This document shows, one piece after another, positions 33,188 through 42,118 of a DNA stretch of 64,000 bases; within the stretch, counting starts at the first letter, position 1, and each line of letters opens with the position of its first letter. The position numbers and the translations under genes were made by a program. Below the pieces are notes generated by a model. That model was not told the DNA's origin. It saw nothing but the letters and a program-made list of their open reading frames with translations, and made no database searches. The stretch is from Candidatus Pelagibacter sp. (GTDB lineage Bacteria > Pseudomonadota > Alphaproteobacteria > Pelagibacterales > Pelagibacteraceae). The stretch spans positions 62,001 to 126,000 of the forward strand of contig JAOJEG010000001.1 of NCBI GenBank assembly GCA_028226535.1. The letters are read 5' to 3'.

Positions 33188-34060
33188 ATGAATTTAAAAG
33201 ATACCTTCATTGCATCCTTAGTGCCTATATTTTTAGGGTTTGGTTTTGTCATAGCTAAACCAGCCTTTGAGTCTTTCCCTCCTATTCTTTTAATGGGTAT
33301 AAGATTTATGTTTGCTGCATCATTATTAATTTGGTGGTTTCCAATCCCAAAAGGATATTTAAAGAAAATATTTGTAGCGTCTTTAGTAGCTAATACATTG
33401 CAATATAGCATTACGTATTCAGGGTTAGATTTAATAGATGCTTCTGCAGCTGTACTATTGGTTCAAACAGAAGTTCCGTTTGGAGTTATTTTTGCCTACT
33501 TTATGCTAAAAGAAAAACCAACTATTAGAGCTTTGATAGGAATAGCAATCGCGTTTGTAGGTGTTTATATTTTGACTGGATCTCCTAACTTAGATGGAAA
33601 ATTTATTGGAATTGGTCTTACAATTTTAGGATCTGCTATATGGGCTCTTGGACAAGTTATGGTTAAACCCTTAAGTAAAGAAATAAATCCTTTAGCTTTA
33701 GTTGCTTGGTTAGCATTATTTTCCGGACCAATTTTGATAATGCTATCTACAATTATTGATGGGAACACAATTAATTATTTAACAAATGCCGAAGTTGATC
33801 ATTGGATCATTGCAATTTATATTGGTTTTATCATGCAGCCAATTACTTATGGTTGTTTCTATTATGTTTTAAAAAACAACCCACTTTATAAAGTGCTTCC
33901 TATTGTTACTATGGGTATACCGCCAACTGGTTTACTAGCTGCTATTTTTCTTTTAGGAGAAAAACCAACTTCAGAATTATTTATAGGTGGTGCAATAATA
34001 ATAGTTGGAGTGATTTTAATTGTATTTACAAAAAACAAAAAAGATGAGGTAACAAAATGA
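33188..34060 (+). CDS. EamA/DMT superfamily transporter
   Basis: This 290-residue membrane protein has ten predicted helices arranged as two EamA repeats (about 1-140 and 150-285). The end of the first repeat shows the typical LKEKPTIRALIGIAIAFVGVYIL and the second LLGEKPTSELFIGGAIIIVGVIL. Family members move metabolites in or out; substrate and direction are unknown. It is divergent from the EutA-like gene, with 61 bases between, and overlaps the next dehydrogenase gene by four bases (ATGA), heading a four-gene operon that includes an aldehyde dehydrogenase and a VOC protein. Confidence 0.88.
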   Translation: MNLKDTFIASLVPIFLGFGFVIAKPAFESFPPILLMGIRFMFAASLLIWWFPIPKGYLKKIFVASLVANTLQYSITYSGLDLIDASAAVLLVQTEVPFGVIFAYFMLKEKPTIRALIGIAIAFVGVYILTGSPNLDGKFIGIGLTILGSAIWALGQVMVKPLSKEINPLALVAWLALFSGPILIMLSTIIDGNTINYLTNAEVDHWIIAIYIGFIMQPITYGCFYYVLKNNPLYKVLPIVTMGIPPTGLLAAIFLLGEKPTSELFIGGAIIIVGVILIVFTKNKKDEVTK

Positions 34061-34998
34061 AAATAGGATTTATTGGTTTAGGTAATGTTGGAGGAAAACT
34101 TGCTAGTAGCTTGTTAAGAAATAACTTTAATCTTACAGTAAGAGATTTAGATGAAAGATTAACAAAACCGTTAAAGGATTTAGGTGCTAAAGTTGCAAAA
34201 TCTGCAAAAGAATTAGCAGAACAAACTGATTTAATAATTACTTCTCTTCCTTCGCCTGAGGTATCTGCAGAAGTAATGGAGGGCAGTGACGGAATTATAA
34301 ATGGACTATCAGAAAATAAAATTTGGCTAGAAATGAGTACTACAGACGAAAATGAAGTTAAAAGACTTGGAGAAAAAGTGATTGCCAAAAAAAGTATACC
34401 AATGGATGGGCCTGTGAGTGGTGGATGTCACAGAGCGGCAACAGGTAATATTGCTATATTTGTTGGTGGAGAAAGAAAAGCATTTGAAAAAATTTTACCA
34501 GCTTTAACAGCTATGGGTAGAAAAGTATTACATACTGGTGAGCTTGGTTCTGCAAGTGTTTTGAAAGTGATTACAAATTACTTAGCTTCTGTACATTTAG
34601 TTGCATTAGGTGAAGCTTGGACTATTGCAAAAAAATCTAATTTAGATTTAGCAAAAACTTATAAAGGAATTACTATCTCTTCAGGTAACTCCTTTGTTCA
34701 TGAAACTGAAAGTCAGGTTATATTAAATGGATCTTATAATATAAATTTTACAATGGATTTAGTTTTAAAAGATACGGGTCTATTTGATAACCTTGCAAAA
34801 AAACTAAATGCTCCTTTAGAAATTTCTCCACAAATAGTTGAAATATTTAAAGATGGTCAAAAAAAATATGGCTCTAGAGCTTGGTCATCGATGATTGTAA
34901 AGAGGATGGAGGACTTAAATAACATTAATTTTAGGGCTAATGGTTTTCCTGATGAGTTAATTGACAATGAGCCAGAGGAAAAAGGATATGAAATTTAA
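34057..34998 (+). CDS. 3-hydroxyisobutyrate dehydrogenase-family NAD(P) oxidoreductase
   Basis: This 313-residue beta-hydroxyacid dehydrogenase has an N-terminal Rossmann fold (KIGFIGLGNVGGKLASSLL), the substrate motif MDGPVSGGCHRAATGNIAIF and the catalytic-lysine region ASVLKVITNYL, followed by the helical C-terminal domain. Family members reduce or oxidise 3-hydroxyisobutyrate, tartronate semialdehyde, sulfolactaldehyde and similar compounds. Here it is followed 20 bases later by an aldehyde dehydrogenase, suggesting sequential alcohol and aldehyde oxidation of one substrate. The substrate is not predictable from sequence. Confidence 0.87.
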   Translation: MKIGFIGLGNVGGKLASSLLRNNFNLTVRDLDERLTKPLKDLGAKVAKSAKELAEQTDLIITSLPSPEVSAEVMEGSDGIINGLSENKIWLEMSTTDENEVKRLGEKVIAKKSIPMDGPVSGGCHRAATGNIAIFVGGERKAFEKILPALTAMGRKVLHTGELGSASVLKVITNYLASVHLVALGEAWTIAKKSNLDLAKTYKGITISSGNSFVHETESQVILNGSYNINFTMDLVLKDTGLFDNLAKKLNAPLEISPQIVEIFKDGQKKYGSRAWSSMIVKRMEDLNNINFRANGFPDELIDNEPEEKGYEI

Positions 34999-35018
34999 CA
35001 AATGTGTTAAGATAGAAA

Positions 35019-36449
35019 ATGATAGATAAAAGGAAATTTTATATAAACGGTCAATGGATTGATCCAATTAAAAAAAATGATTTAGAAGTAATCAATCCAT
35101 GTAATGAAGATCCTTTTGCAGTTATTTCTTTAGGTTCAAAAGAAGATACAGATTTAGCAGTAAAATCAGCAAAAATTGCTTTTGAGACTTGGAAAGAAAC
35201 GAGCAAGGAAGAAAGGCTAAATTTACTAAATAAATTATTATTAGTTTATAAAAAAAGATTTAGTGAAATGGCTGAGGCTATTTCATTGGAAATGGGTGCA
35301 CCTATGGATTGGGCAACAGACGTACAAACGGCTTCTGGTAGGGATCATTTAGAAGATTTTATTTTAAGATTAAAAGATTTTAAATTTGATGAGCACTTTG
35401 ATGAAAAATCAAATAATCATATTTATTATGAGCCAATTGGAGTTTGTGGTTTAATTACTCCATGGAACTGGCCTATAAACCAAATAGCTCTTAAAGTTGT
35501 GCCAGCACTTGCAACTGGTTGTACTATGATTTTAAAACCTTCTGAAATTGCACCTATTTCAGGAATGTTATTTGCAGAAATGATAGATGAAGTAGGTTTT
35601 CCAGATGGTGTATTTAATCTAGTTAATGGAGATGGTGCTGGAGTTGGGTCACAAATATCTAGTCATCCAGATATTGACATGGTTTCATTTACAGGCTCCA
35701 CAAGAGCTGGAAGATTAATTTCAAAAAATGCAGCGGACACAATTAAAAGAGTTTGTCTTGAGCTTGGAGGCAAAGGTGGAAATATTGTTTTTGCAGATAG
35801 TTATAAAAATGCAGTAAGAGATAGTATTCGAAATGTAATGAGTAATTCAGGTCAATCTTGTGATGCTCCAACTAGAATGTTAGTTGAAAAATCAATTTAT
35901 GAACGAGCGGTTAACGATGCAGTGGATGAAGCAAATAAAATTCAAGTAGATCAAGCTTCAAAAAAAGGAGATCATATTGGTCCTGTAATTTCAAAAACTC
36001 AATATGATAAAATTATTAGCTTAATTGAAAGTGGAATTTCAGAAGGTGCAACATTAGCTGCTGGCGGATCTGAGTTACCTAATGGTTTGAATAAAGGTTA
36101 TTTTATTAAACCAACAATATTTACTGACGTTACAAATGAAATGAGAATAGCTAAAGAAGAAATCTTTGGTCCTGTATTATCAATTATTCCATTTGATACT
36201 GAAGAAGAGGCTATAAATATTGTTAATGATACATCTTATGGTCTAGGAAATTACTTACAAACTGAAGATAAAATAAAAGCACATCGTGTCGCACAAAAAT
36301 TAAGATCAGGATGTGTGTATATCAATGGTCAGCCAGCAGATGCAGGAACTCCATTTGGAGGATACAGACAATCTGGGAATGGTCGTGAAGGTGGAGTCTG
36401 GGGTCTTGAAGAATATCTTGAAGTTAAAACAGTCACGGGCTGGAAATAA
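35019..36449 (+). CDS. NAD(P)-dependent aldehyde dehydrogenase
   Basis: This 476-residue aldehyde dehydrogenase is a paralogue of that at 20552-21988. Motifs are LITPWNWPINQI, KPSEIAPISG, MVSFTGSTRAGRLI, the general base in LELGGKGGNIVF, the nucleophile in NSGQSCDAPTRM and EIFGPVLSIIPF. It sits between a beta-hydroxyacid dehydrogenase and a VOC protein (three bases downstream), so it probably oxidises a semialdehyde in that pathway. The substrate is unknown; the two paralogues differ at positions next to the nucleophile (NTGQSCN versus NSGQSCD), which hints at different substrates. Confidence 0.9.
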   Translation: MIDKRKFYINGQWIDPIKKNDLEVINPCNEDPFAVISLGSKEDTDLAVKSAKIAFETWKETSKEERLNLLNKLLLVYKKRFSEMAEAISLEMGAPMDWATDVQTASGRDHLEDFILRLKDFKFDEHFDEKSNNHIYYEPIGVCGLITPWNWPINQIALKVVPALATGCTMILKPSEIAPISGMLFAEMIDEVGFPDGVFNLVNGDGAGVGSQISSHPDIDMVSFTGSTRAGRLISKNAADTIKRVCLELGGKGGNIVFADSYKNAVRDSIRNVMSNSGQSCDAPTRMLVEKSIYERAVNDAVDEANKIQVDQASKKGDHIGPVISKTQYDKIISLIESGISEGATLAAGGSELPNGLNKGYFIKPTIFTDVTNEMRIAKEEIFGPVLSIIPFDTEEEAINIVNDTSYGLGNYLQTEDKIKAHRVAQKLRSGCVYINGQPADAGTPFGGYRQSGNGREGGVWGLEEYLEVKTVTGWK

Positions 36450-36452
36450 TTT

Positions 36453-36830
36453 ATGATCGGCTTTGTCATGGTTGGAACTAACAATCTTGATAAAGCAATT
36501 AAATTTTACGATACCCTGCTTAATACCATTGAATTACAAAGAGTTGTAACAAATGAAAAATATGCAGGCTTTGCATCTAAAGAAAAACCTGCTGAAGTTG
36601 AATTCTATGTCACAAATCCGGTAAATAATGAAAAGGCAAATTTTGGAAATGGAACCCAAATATCTTTTTTAGTTAACTCAAAAGATTTAGTAAATAATTT
36701 TTATAATACTGGAATAAAACTGGGCGGAAAAGATGAAGGAGCGCCTGGAATTAGATCAGGAGACTATTATTGTTATTTTCGAGATCTTGATGGAAATAAA
36801 ATTTGTGCATTTACTAAAATATCTGATTAA
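36453..36830 (+). CDS. VOC (glyoxalase/bleomycin-resistance) superfamily protein
   Basis: This 125-residue protein is a single VOC unit with the beta-alpha-beta-beta-beta pattern. It starts MIGFVMVGTNNLDKAIKFYD and ends with RDLDGNKICAFTKI, the usual metal-glutamate strand region being replaced by DLDGNKICAF. Family members include glyoxalase I and isomerases or dioxygenases; the function here is unknown. It is the last gene of the EamA-dehydrogenase-ALDH operon, and its 3' end overlaps the convergent 2H phosphoesterase gene by 17 bases. Confidence 0.8.
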   Translation: MIGFVMVGTNNLDKAIKFYDTLLNTIELQRVVTNEKYAGFASKEKPAEVEFYVTNPVNNEKANFGNGTQISFLVNSKDLVNNFYNTGIKLGGKDEGAPGIRSGDYYCYFRDLDGNKICAFTKISD

Positions 36831-37530
36831 TATTTTTAAATTCTAACATATCTTCAAAGGTACACATTTCAGGTTTTGTAAGAGTAATTTTTGGAAATTT
36901 TTTACTAAAGTCTAAAGATAATTGTTTATTAAATTCAATTAATCTTTTTATTTCCTTTTTATTAAGTTCTCTCAAAATATATGCCAATGTAATATGAAAA
37001 GTGTATCTTTGATGATTTTCAAATTTAATTTTTAAAAGACTGCTTAATTCATCTCTACAATTTCTTAAAATTTTTTCATCTTTTTCAGAAAAAGGCTCTA
37101 AAACAATACTGTACCCCCCAAAAAAAAATTTAAGTTTAAGATTCAATTCTTCTGGAAAAATATAATTCTGAATTCGCTTATTTAATTCAATAGCTATATC
37201 TTTATAATCCATATCAGGATCTATATCTGTCGGCCAATATTTGGTGTTTTTTGTATTTAAATTACAACAATCAAATAATGTCATATGAAAACTAGACGAA
37301 GGTAAATAAAAATAAGTTTTTTCAGGATTAAATTTTTCTATAATTTTTTGAAAACTGATTATCTGGTCAGATAAATGAGTATTCAGAGGAATGTTACAAA
37401 TTATTGTACACCCAGGAAATGGTAAAGGGTTTCCTTTGCCATCAAATTTATTTTCCGCACCTTTTAGAGTATATCCCTCAAGTTTACCTGTTAAAAATTT
37501 TTCTTCATCATTAACTATGTTTAAATCCAT
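36814..37530 (-). CDS. 2H phosphoesterase-superfamily protein (DUF1868-like)
   Basis: This 238-residue protein carries the two H-x-T motifs of the 2H phosphoesterase superfamily, H82-M-T84 in SSFHMTLFDCCN and H179-I-T181 in TFHITLAYIL, about 97 residues apart as expected. Such enzymes cleave cyclic phosphodiesters or RNA 2',3' ends. The N-terminal part (KLEGYTLKGAENKFDGKGN) looks like the DUF1868 group. It lies nine bases after the glycerophosphodiesterase gene, possibly in the same transcript as the Ugp importer, so a phosphodiester-related role is plausible. The exact substrate is unknown. Confidence 0.75.
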   Translation of the reverse strand: MDLNIVNDEEKFLTGKLEGYTLKGAENKFDGKGNPLPFPGCTIICNIPLNTHLSDQIISFQKIIEKFNPEKTYFYLPSSSFHMTLFDCCNLNTKNTKYWPTDIDPDMDYKDIAIELNKRIQNYIFPEELNLKLKFFFGGYSIVLEPFSEKDEKILRNCRDELSSLLKIKFENHQRYTFHITLAYILRELNKKEIKRLIEFNKQLSLDFSKKFPKITLTKPEMCTFEDMLEFKNINQIF

Positions 37531-37539
37531 TAAAGTAAA

Positions 37540-38463
37540 TTAAAACCAATTTATATTTTCTTTCTCACAAACTTCTTTCAGCCTTAATGGATAATCTGTC
37601 ATGATGCCATCAACACCATACTCAAACATTTTTAACATGTCGTACTCTTTATTTACTGTCCATACATTTACTGGCAAATCTTCTTGGTGAGAAATATCTA
37701 CTAGTTTTTTTGTAATATCTTTATGGTATGGATGCCATGCGTCTCCACCTTGTGATTTAATAATTTTTGGTAGTTCATGATTTTCAAAAAATGGTAAGTA
37801 ACTTATCCATGGAGACCTATTATAGATAGTATTTTTAATTTTTACTCCTGTCTTTTGTTGATAGGTTAAGTAAGCTCTAGAAATTTCAGGGTAATGATTT
37901 TTTATTTCTGTCAATGTTCTCCAATCAAATGATGAAATGATTATTTTATTTTTTAAATTTGATTTATTTATCTCGTTGACAATTAATCTTACTGTATCCT
38001 CTGGATCTGGTGTCAGATTTTCTTCATCAGGAGTAGATTTAATTTCTAAATTTATTAATAGATTGTCAGATACATTTTTTGAGGACAAATCCAATAATTC
38101 AGAAAGTTTAGGAATTTTTTGATTTTCTAAACTCTTTTGATTAACAAATCTTCTTCCATATCGTGTTAACTTGTTAAGTGAGCCAACATCAAATTTTAAA
38201 ATTTCATCATATGTTAGATCAAAAATTTTAATATTTTCATCCTTTATCCAATTCCCCTCCTCATCTTTAGTTAAACTACTATCTAATCTAAAATCATGAG
38301 TAATAACAGGTATAAGATCTTTTGAAATTAGAATATCTGTTTCATAAGCGTTAATATCGTTATCAAACAAATATTTAAAACTCTCTAAAGTATTTTCTGG
38401 AAGATCCCCTCTGGCTCCTCGGTGACCATAAATTTTAATATGGTTTGGTTTAGATAAAATCAA
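37540..38463 (-). CDS. ugpQ: Glycerophosphodiester phosphodiesterase
   Basis: This 307-residue GDPD-family enzyme shows YGHRGARGDLPENTLESF at its start, the metal-binding YETDI and VITHDFRLD, and the C-terminal VNVWTVNKEYDMLKMFEYGV and GIMTDYPLRL. It hydrolyses glycerophosphodiesters from lipid headgroups to glycerol-3-phosphate and the free alcohol. No signal peptide is present, so it acts in the cytoplasm on substrate imported by the adjacent Ugp system; the Ugp ATPase gene ends two bases before it on the same strand. The length is slightly greater than E. coli UgpQ. Confidence 0.9.
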   Translation of the reverse strand: MILSKPNHIKIYGHRGARGDLPENTLESFKYLFDNDINAYETDILISKDLIPVITHDFRLDSSLTKDEEGNWIKDENIKIFDLTYDEILKFDVGSLNKLTRYGRRFVNQKSLENQKIPKLSELLDLSSKNVSDNLLINLEIKSTPDEENLTPDPEDTVRLIVNEINKSNLKNKIIISSFDWRTLTEIKNHYPEISRAYLTYQQKTGVKIKNTIYNRSPWISYLPFFENHELPKIIKSQGGDAWHPYHKDITKKLVDISHQEDLPVNVWTVNKEYDMLKMFEYGVDGIMTDYPLRLKEVCEKENINWF

Positions 38464-38465
38464 AT

Positions 38466-39518
38466 TTAATTAACTCGTTTACCGCTGCTTTTGTCAAAAA
38501 TAAAATAGTTTTCGTTATCAATATTAAGACTAAGCTTATCACCTTTTTTAATTTTTAGATTTCCTGGACATCTATAGCAGAAATCTTTTTTGTCTTTTAA
38601 TTGACCATAGACAAGATTATCTGAACCTAACTGTTCTACCAAATCTACATTTAAATTTATTAAACCATTATCTGATTGCGATAAATGTTCAGGTCTAATC
38701 CCAAGTGTTATATCTCCATTGTAATCACTTTTTATATTTTTTATTTCAAATCCTTCAGCAGATAATGTGTTATTTTTTAATTCACCTTCAATAAAATTCA
38801 TTTGAGGAGATCCTATAAATCCAGCAACAAACAAAGATTTTGGGTTGTTATAAATTTCGATTGGCGTTGCAAGTTGCTCTATCACTCCATTATTGATAAC
38901 AGCTAACTTGTCAGCAAGCGTCATAGCTTCAGTTTGATCGTGTGTAACAAATATGCTTGTGACACCTACTTTTTGTTGAAGTTTTTTAATCTCAAGTCTC
39001 ATTTGAATTCTTAATTTTGCATCTAGGTTTGACAAGGGCTCATCAAATAAAAATATTTTTGGATTTCTAACAATAGCTCTTCCCATTGCAACTCTTTGTC
39101 TTTGACCGCCTGAAAGCATTGATGGTTTTCTTTCCAAATAATCTGAAATTTGTAAAAGTTTTGCTGCTTCATTAACTTTTTGTTCAATATCTTTTTTATC
39201 AATACCTCTGTTTTTCAACCCATAAGCTAAATTGTTGTAAACATTCATATGTGGGTAGAGAGCATAATTTTGAAACACCATCGCAATATCTCTTTCAGAT
39301 GGATCTACTTCATTTATCAAATTTCCGTCGAGAGTAATTTCTCCCTCTGTAATATCTTCTAAACCGGCTACCATTCTTAACAAAGTAGATTTACCACATC
39401 CACTTGGACCAACAAAAACCATAAATTCTCCTTCTTCAATAGTTAAAGAAGTTTCATGGACTGCTTTAGTTCCATTAGGATAAATTTTAGTTACATTTTT
39501 TAGATCTAAAAAGCTCAT
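38466..39518 (-). CDS. ugpC: Sugar/glycerol-3-phosphate ABC transporter ATPase, UgpC-like
   Basis: This 350-residue ATPase belongs to the MalK/UgpC group. Walker A is GPSGCGKSTLLRMVAGLED, the signature is LSGGQRQRVAMGRAI, Walker B is IFLFDEPLSNLDAKLR and the switch histidine is in VTHDQTEAMT. The C-terminal TOBE regulatory domain is present (about 235-350). It is one base from the first UgpE-like permease gene and two from ugpQ. Co-occurrence with UgpA, UgpE, UgpB and GDPD genes supports glycerol-3-phosphate or glycerophosphodiester import. Confidence 0.9.
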   Translation of the reverse strand: MSFLDLKNVTKIYPNGTKAVHETSLTIEEGEFMVFVGPSGCGKSTLLRMVAGLEDITEGEITLDGNLINEVDPSERDIAMVFQNYALYPHMNVYNNLAYGLKNRGIDKKDIEQKVNEAAKLLQISDYLERKPSMLSGGQRQRVAMGRAIVRNPKIFLFDEPLSNLDAKLRIQMRLEIKKLQQKVGVTSIFVTHDQTEAMTLADKLAVINNGVIEQLATPIEIYNNPKSLFVAGFIGSPQMNFIEGELKNNTLSAEGFEIKNIKSDYNGDITLGIRPEHLSQSDNGLINLNVDLVEQLGSDNLVYGQLKDKKDFCYRCPGNLKIKKGDKLSLNIDNENYFIFDKSSGKRVN

Positions 39519-40370
39519 TTATTTTTCTGTTTGAATTAATCCTTTTATGAACCATTTTTGTAAAATTACTACCACTAAAACTGGTGGTATCATTGATAAA
39601 ATAATATATGCAAATCTTTCTGCTGTTCTTGGAAGAGCAACACCTTCATAACTCTCTGTAAATATAATCTTCATTCCCATTACAACTGTCCAATATTTTT
39701 CGCTTGTTGTCATGATTAATGGCCATAAATATTGGCTATATCCATAAACAAACATAAATATAAACATTGCAGCAATCATAGTTTTTGACAATGGGACTAG
39801 GAAATCTACAAAAAATCTCCAACTATTTGCACCATCCAACTTTGCAGACTCGAGTAACTCATCTGGGATAGTTCTGTAAAATTGTCTAAAGAAAAAGGTT
39901 GCTGTTGCAGATGCAACTAATGGAAGAATTAGACCAGTATAAGAATTTGTTAAACCTAAATCCGATACAATTTTATATGTTGGAAAAATTCTTACCTCCA
40001 AGGGTACAAGTAAAGTAATAAAGATTAACCAAAAAATAGGTACAGCTAATTTAAATCTATAATAAACTAAAGCATAAGCTGACATTGCTGAAATAGTTAC
40101 TTTAAGGGTAGCTATTCCTAATGCCATTATAAAACTATTAATAAACATTTTTGCTGCAGTAACTTCCTCTGACCACCCACCTTTTTCATTTAAAACTTCA
40201 TTGTAGTTTCTAGAAAACTGCTCACCAATATTAAATTTCATACCTTCTGTTAATATTGTTACTGTATCGTGAGTCGAGCTAGCAAAAGATATCCAAATTG
40301 GAACAACCATCAATAACACACCTAGTAGCAGAATAATGTGAGCTGAAATTTGAAGTGGCTTAATTTTCAT
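39519..40370 (-). CDS. ugpE: ABC permease, UgpE-like (copy 1)
   Basis: This 283-residue six-helix inner-membrane permease is of the MalG/UgpE type, with the EAA loop in ELLESAKLDGANSWRFFVDF. It is strikingly similar to the next gene product (40367-41188): long stretches such as FYRTxPDELLESAKLDGA and YWTVVMGxK match nearly residue for residue. It overlaps that gene by four bases. Carbohydrate-type importers normally have one UgpA and one UgpE permease; here there are two UgpE-like proteins, so either both forms assemble in turn or one replaces UgpA in a variant complex. Confidence 0.88.
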   Translation of the reverse strand: MKIKPLQISAHIILLLGVLLMVVPIWISFASSTHDTVTILTEGMKFNIGEQFSRNYNEVLNEKGGWSEEVTAAKMFINSFIMALGIATLKVTISAMSAYALVYYRFKLAVPIFWLIFITLLVPLEVRIFPTYKIVSDLGLTNSYTGLILPLVASATATFFFRQFYRTIPDELLESAKLDGANSWRFFVDFLVPLSKTMIAAMFIFMFVYGYSQYLWPLIMTTSEKYWTVVMGMKIIFTESYEGVALPRTAERFAYIILSMIPPVLVVVILQKWFIKGLIQTEK

Positions 40371-41188
40371 TTATCTTGAAATACTCCCTTAATAAAATGT
40401 TTTTGTAAAATAATTATAATTAAAATTGGTGGAACCATAGACATAATTACAAAAGCAAAACGATGTACGATTGATCCTGACATCATTTTTAATCCCATTA
40501 CTACTGTCCAATACTGTTCTGAAGATGTAACCAATAGCGGCCATAGATATTGATTATAACCAAAGACAAACATAAAAATAAACATAGCAACAATCATTGT
40601 TCTTGATAATGGAACTAAAAAATCAATAAAAAATCTCCATGTACTTGCACCATCTAATTTTGCTGACTCAAGTAATTCATCTGGAACTGTTCTATAAAAT
40701 TGTCTAAAAAATAAAGTTGCTATAGCTGAAGCTGAAATAGGAACAATTAATCCAAAATAAGAATTTACCAGATTAAGTTTAGCCATAACTGAATAAGTGG
40801 GAAAAATTCTTAACTCTAGAGGAACCAAAATAGTAATAAAAATTAACCAAAATAAAAATGTTGCATATTTAGTTCTATAATAGACTAAAGCGTATGCGGC
40901 CATGAGAGAGGTAACAACTGATAACAAGGCTACTCCTGTTGCCATTATAAAGCTATTAAAAAACATTTTTAAGGCAGTTATTTCTTTAAAGAAACCTCCT
41001 TTATACAACAAAACCCTTAAGTAATTTTCTTGAAAGCTATCGCCTAAAAAAAACTGAAGTCCATTTGTATTAATAAATGAACTTGTGTGGGTTGAACTAG
41101 CAAAAATCATCCATACAGGAATTACCATAATTGATATTCCAATGAATAAAATTATATGTGATAAATTTGATGTAAATAATCTAGTCAT
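40367..41188 (-). CDS. ugpE: ABC permease, UgpE-like (copy 2)
   Basis: This 273-residue permease of the MalG/UgpE type has the EAA loop ELLESAKLDGASTWRFFIDF. It is the tandem paralogue of the protein at 39519-40370, with similar N-terminal periplasmic insertions and an almost matching central core, but shorter at the C-terminal part (no equivalent of ESYEGVALPRT). It sits between ugpA (one-base overlap, ATG within TAATG) and copy 1 (four-base overlap), all apparently cotranslated. The duplication looks old, since the sequences have clearly diverged at wobble and surface positions while both remain intact. Confidence 0.87.
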   Translation of the reverse strand: MTRLFTSNLSHIILFIGISIMVIPVWMIFASSTHTSSFINTNGLQFFLGDSFQENYLRVLLYKGGFFKEITALKMFFNSFIMATGVALLSVVTSLMAAYALVYYRTKYATFLFWLIFITILVPLELRIFPTYSVMAKLNLVNSYFGLIVPISASAIATLFFRQFYRTVPDELLESAKLDGASTWRFFIDFLVPLSRTMIVAMFIFMFVFGYNQYLWPLLVTSSEQYWTVVMGLKMMSGSIVHRFAFVIMSMVPPILIIIILQKHFIKGVFQDK

Positions 41189-42066
41189 TAATTGTAATGT
41201 ATCTTTCCTTCAATGTATCTAAATTGAAAAATCGTAATAAATAAAACAATTAACATCATCATTATTGATTGAGCACCAGCACTGCCTAAATCTAGCCCCC
41301 TAAATCCATCCATGTAAGCTTTATAAACTAAAGTTCTAGTTTCCCCAGATGGAGCTCCTATTGTCGTAGTATCAATAATTCCAAATGTATCAAAAAAAGC
41401 GTAAGTAATATTAATTATAATTAAAAAAAATGTAGTGGGCATCAACAAAGGAAATGTAATTGTCCAAAATCTTCTAAAACTACTTTTACAATCAATCATA
41501 GATGCTTCAATTACAGACACTTGAATAGCTTGAAGACCAGCTAAGAAAAAAATAAAATTAGCACTGATTTGTTTCCAAGAACCAGCTACAATTACGTAAA
41601 TATAAGCATCATAGACGTTTTCATACCAGTTGAAACCCCACATATCATTGAACAAATGATAAAGGAGTCCAAATCTTTCGCTAAAAAAATAATTCGCCAT
41701 AACGCCCACTACAGCTGGAGCAATTGCATAAGGCCAAATTAAAAGAGTTTTGTAAGCACTTTTACCATGAATTACTTTATTAGCTTGAACGGCAAGCAAC
41801 AATCCAATAGCCCCTGTTATAAGTGTTATGACAAAGCTATATATAATAGTAAACTTAAAAGCTGTTAGATAAGCCGGGTCATCAAAAATAAATAAAAAAT
41901 TATCAATACCTGCAAACTGTGTACTGATTCCAAATGCATCTTGAATAGTAAATGCATCTCTAAAAGTTTGTATTATTGGCCAATATAAAAATATTAATAA
42001 AATTCCTAGCTGTGGTGCTAAGAAAAGATATTGAGAATAATTAGATTTAAATTGAACTTTTTTCAT
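41188..42066 (-). CDS. ugpA: ABC permease, UgpA-like
   Basis: This 292-residue permease of the MalF/UgpA type has a first helix starting YSQYLFLAPQLGILLIFLYWP and an EAA-type loop region VIEASMIDCKSSFRRFWTITFP. It pairs with a UgpE-like protein to form the membrane channel of the glycerol-3-phosphate type importer. The gene begins 52 bases after the binding-protein gene, beyond a strong terminator-like hairpin, and overlaps the next permease gene by one base. The length is normal for the family. Confidence 0.88.
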   Translation of the reverse strand: MKKVQFKSNYSQYLFLAPQLGILLIFLYWPIIQTFRDAFTIQDAFGISTQFAGIDNFLFIFDDPAYLTAFKFTIIYSFVITLITGAIGLLLAVQANKVIHGKSAYKTLLIWPYAIAPAVVGVMANYFFSERFGLLYHLFNDMWGFNWYENVYDAYIYVIVAGSWKQISANFIFFLAGLQAIQVSVIEASMIDCKSSFRRFWTITFPLLMPTTFFLIIINITYAFFDTFGIIDTTTIGAPSGETRTLVYKAYMDGFRGLDLGSAGAQSIMMMLIVLFITIFQFRYIEGKIHYN

Positions 42067-42072
42067 ACATAT

Positions 42073-42104
42073 AAAAAAGAGGAGGATACTTTAATATCCT
42101 CCTC
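42073..42104 (-). terminator. Terminator/attenuator between ugpB and ugpA
   Basis: A perfect 10-bp stem, GAGGAGGATA (42079-42088) with TATCCTCCTC (42095-42104) around a six-base loop, is followed on the minus strand by six T (42078-42073). It lies 14 bases after the ugpB stop and just before ugpA, so the permease genes rely on readthrough or another promoter. Confidence 0.88.
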
Positions 42105-42118
42105 ATTAATATTATTTT

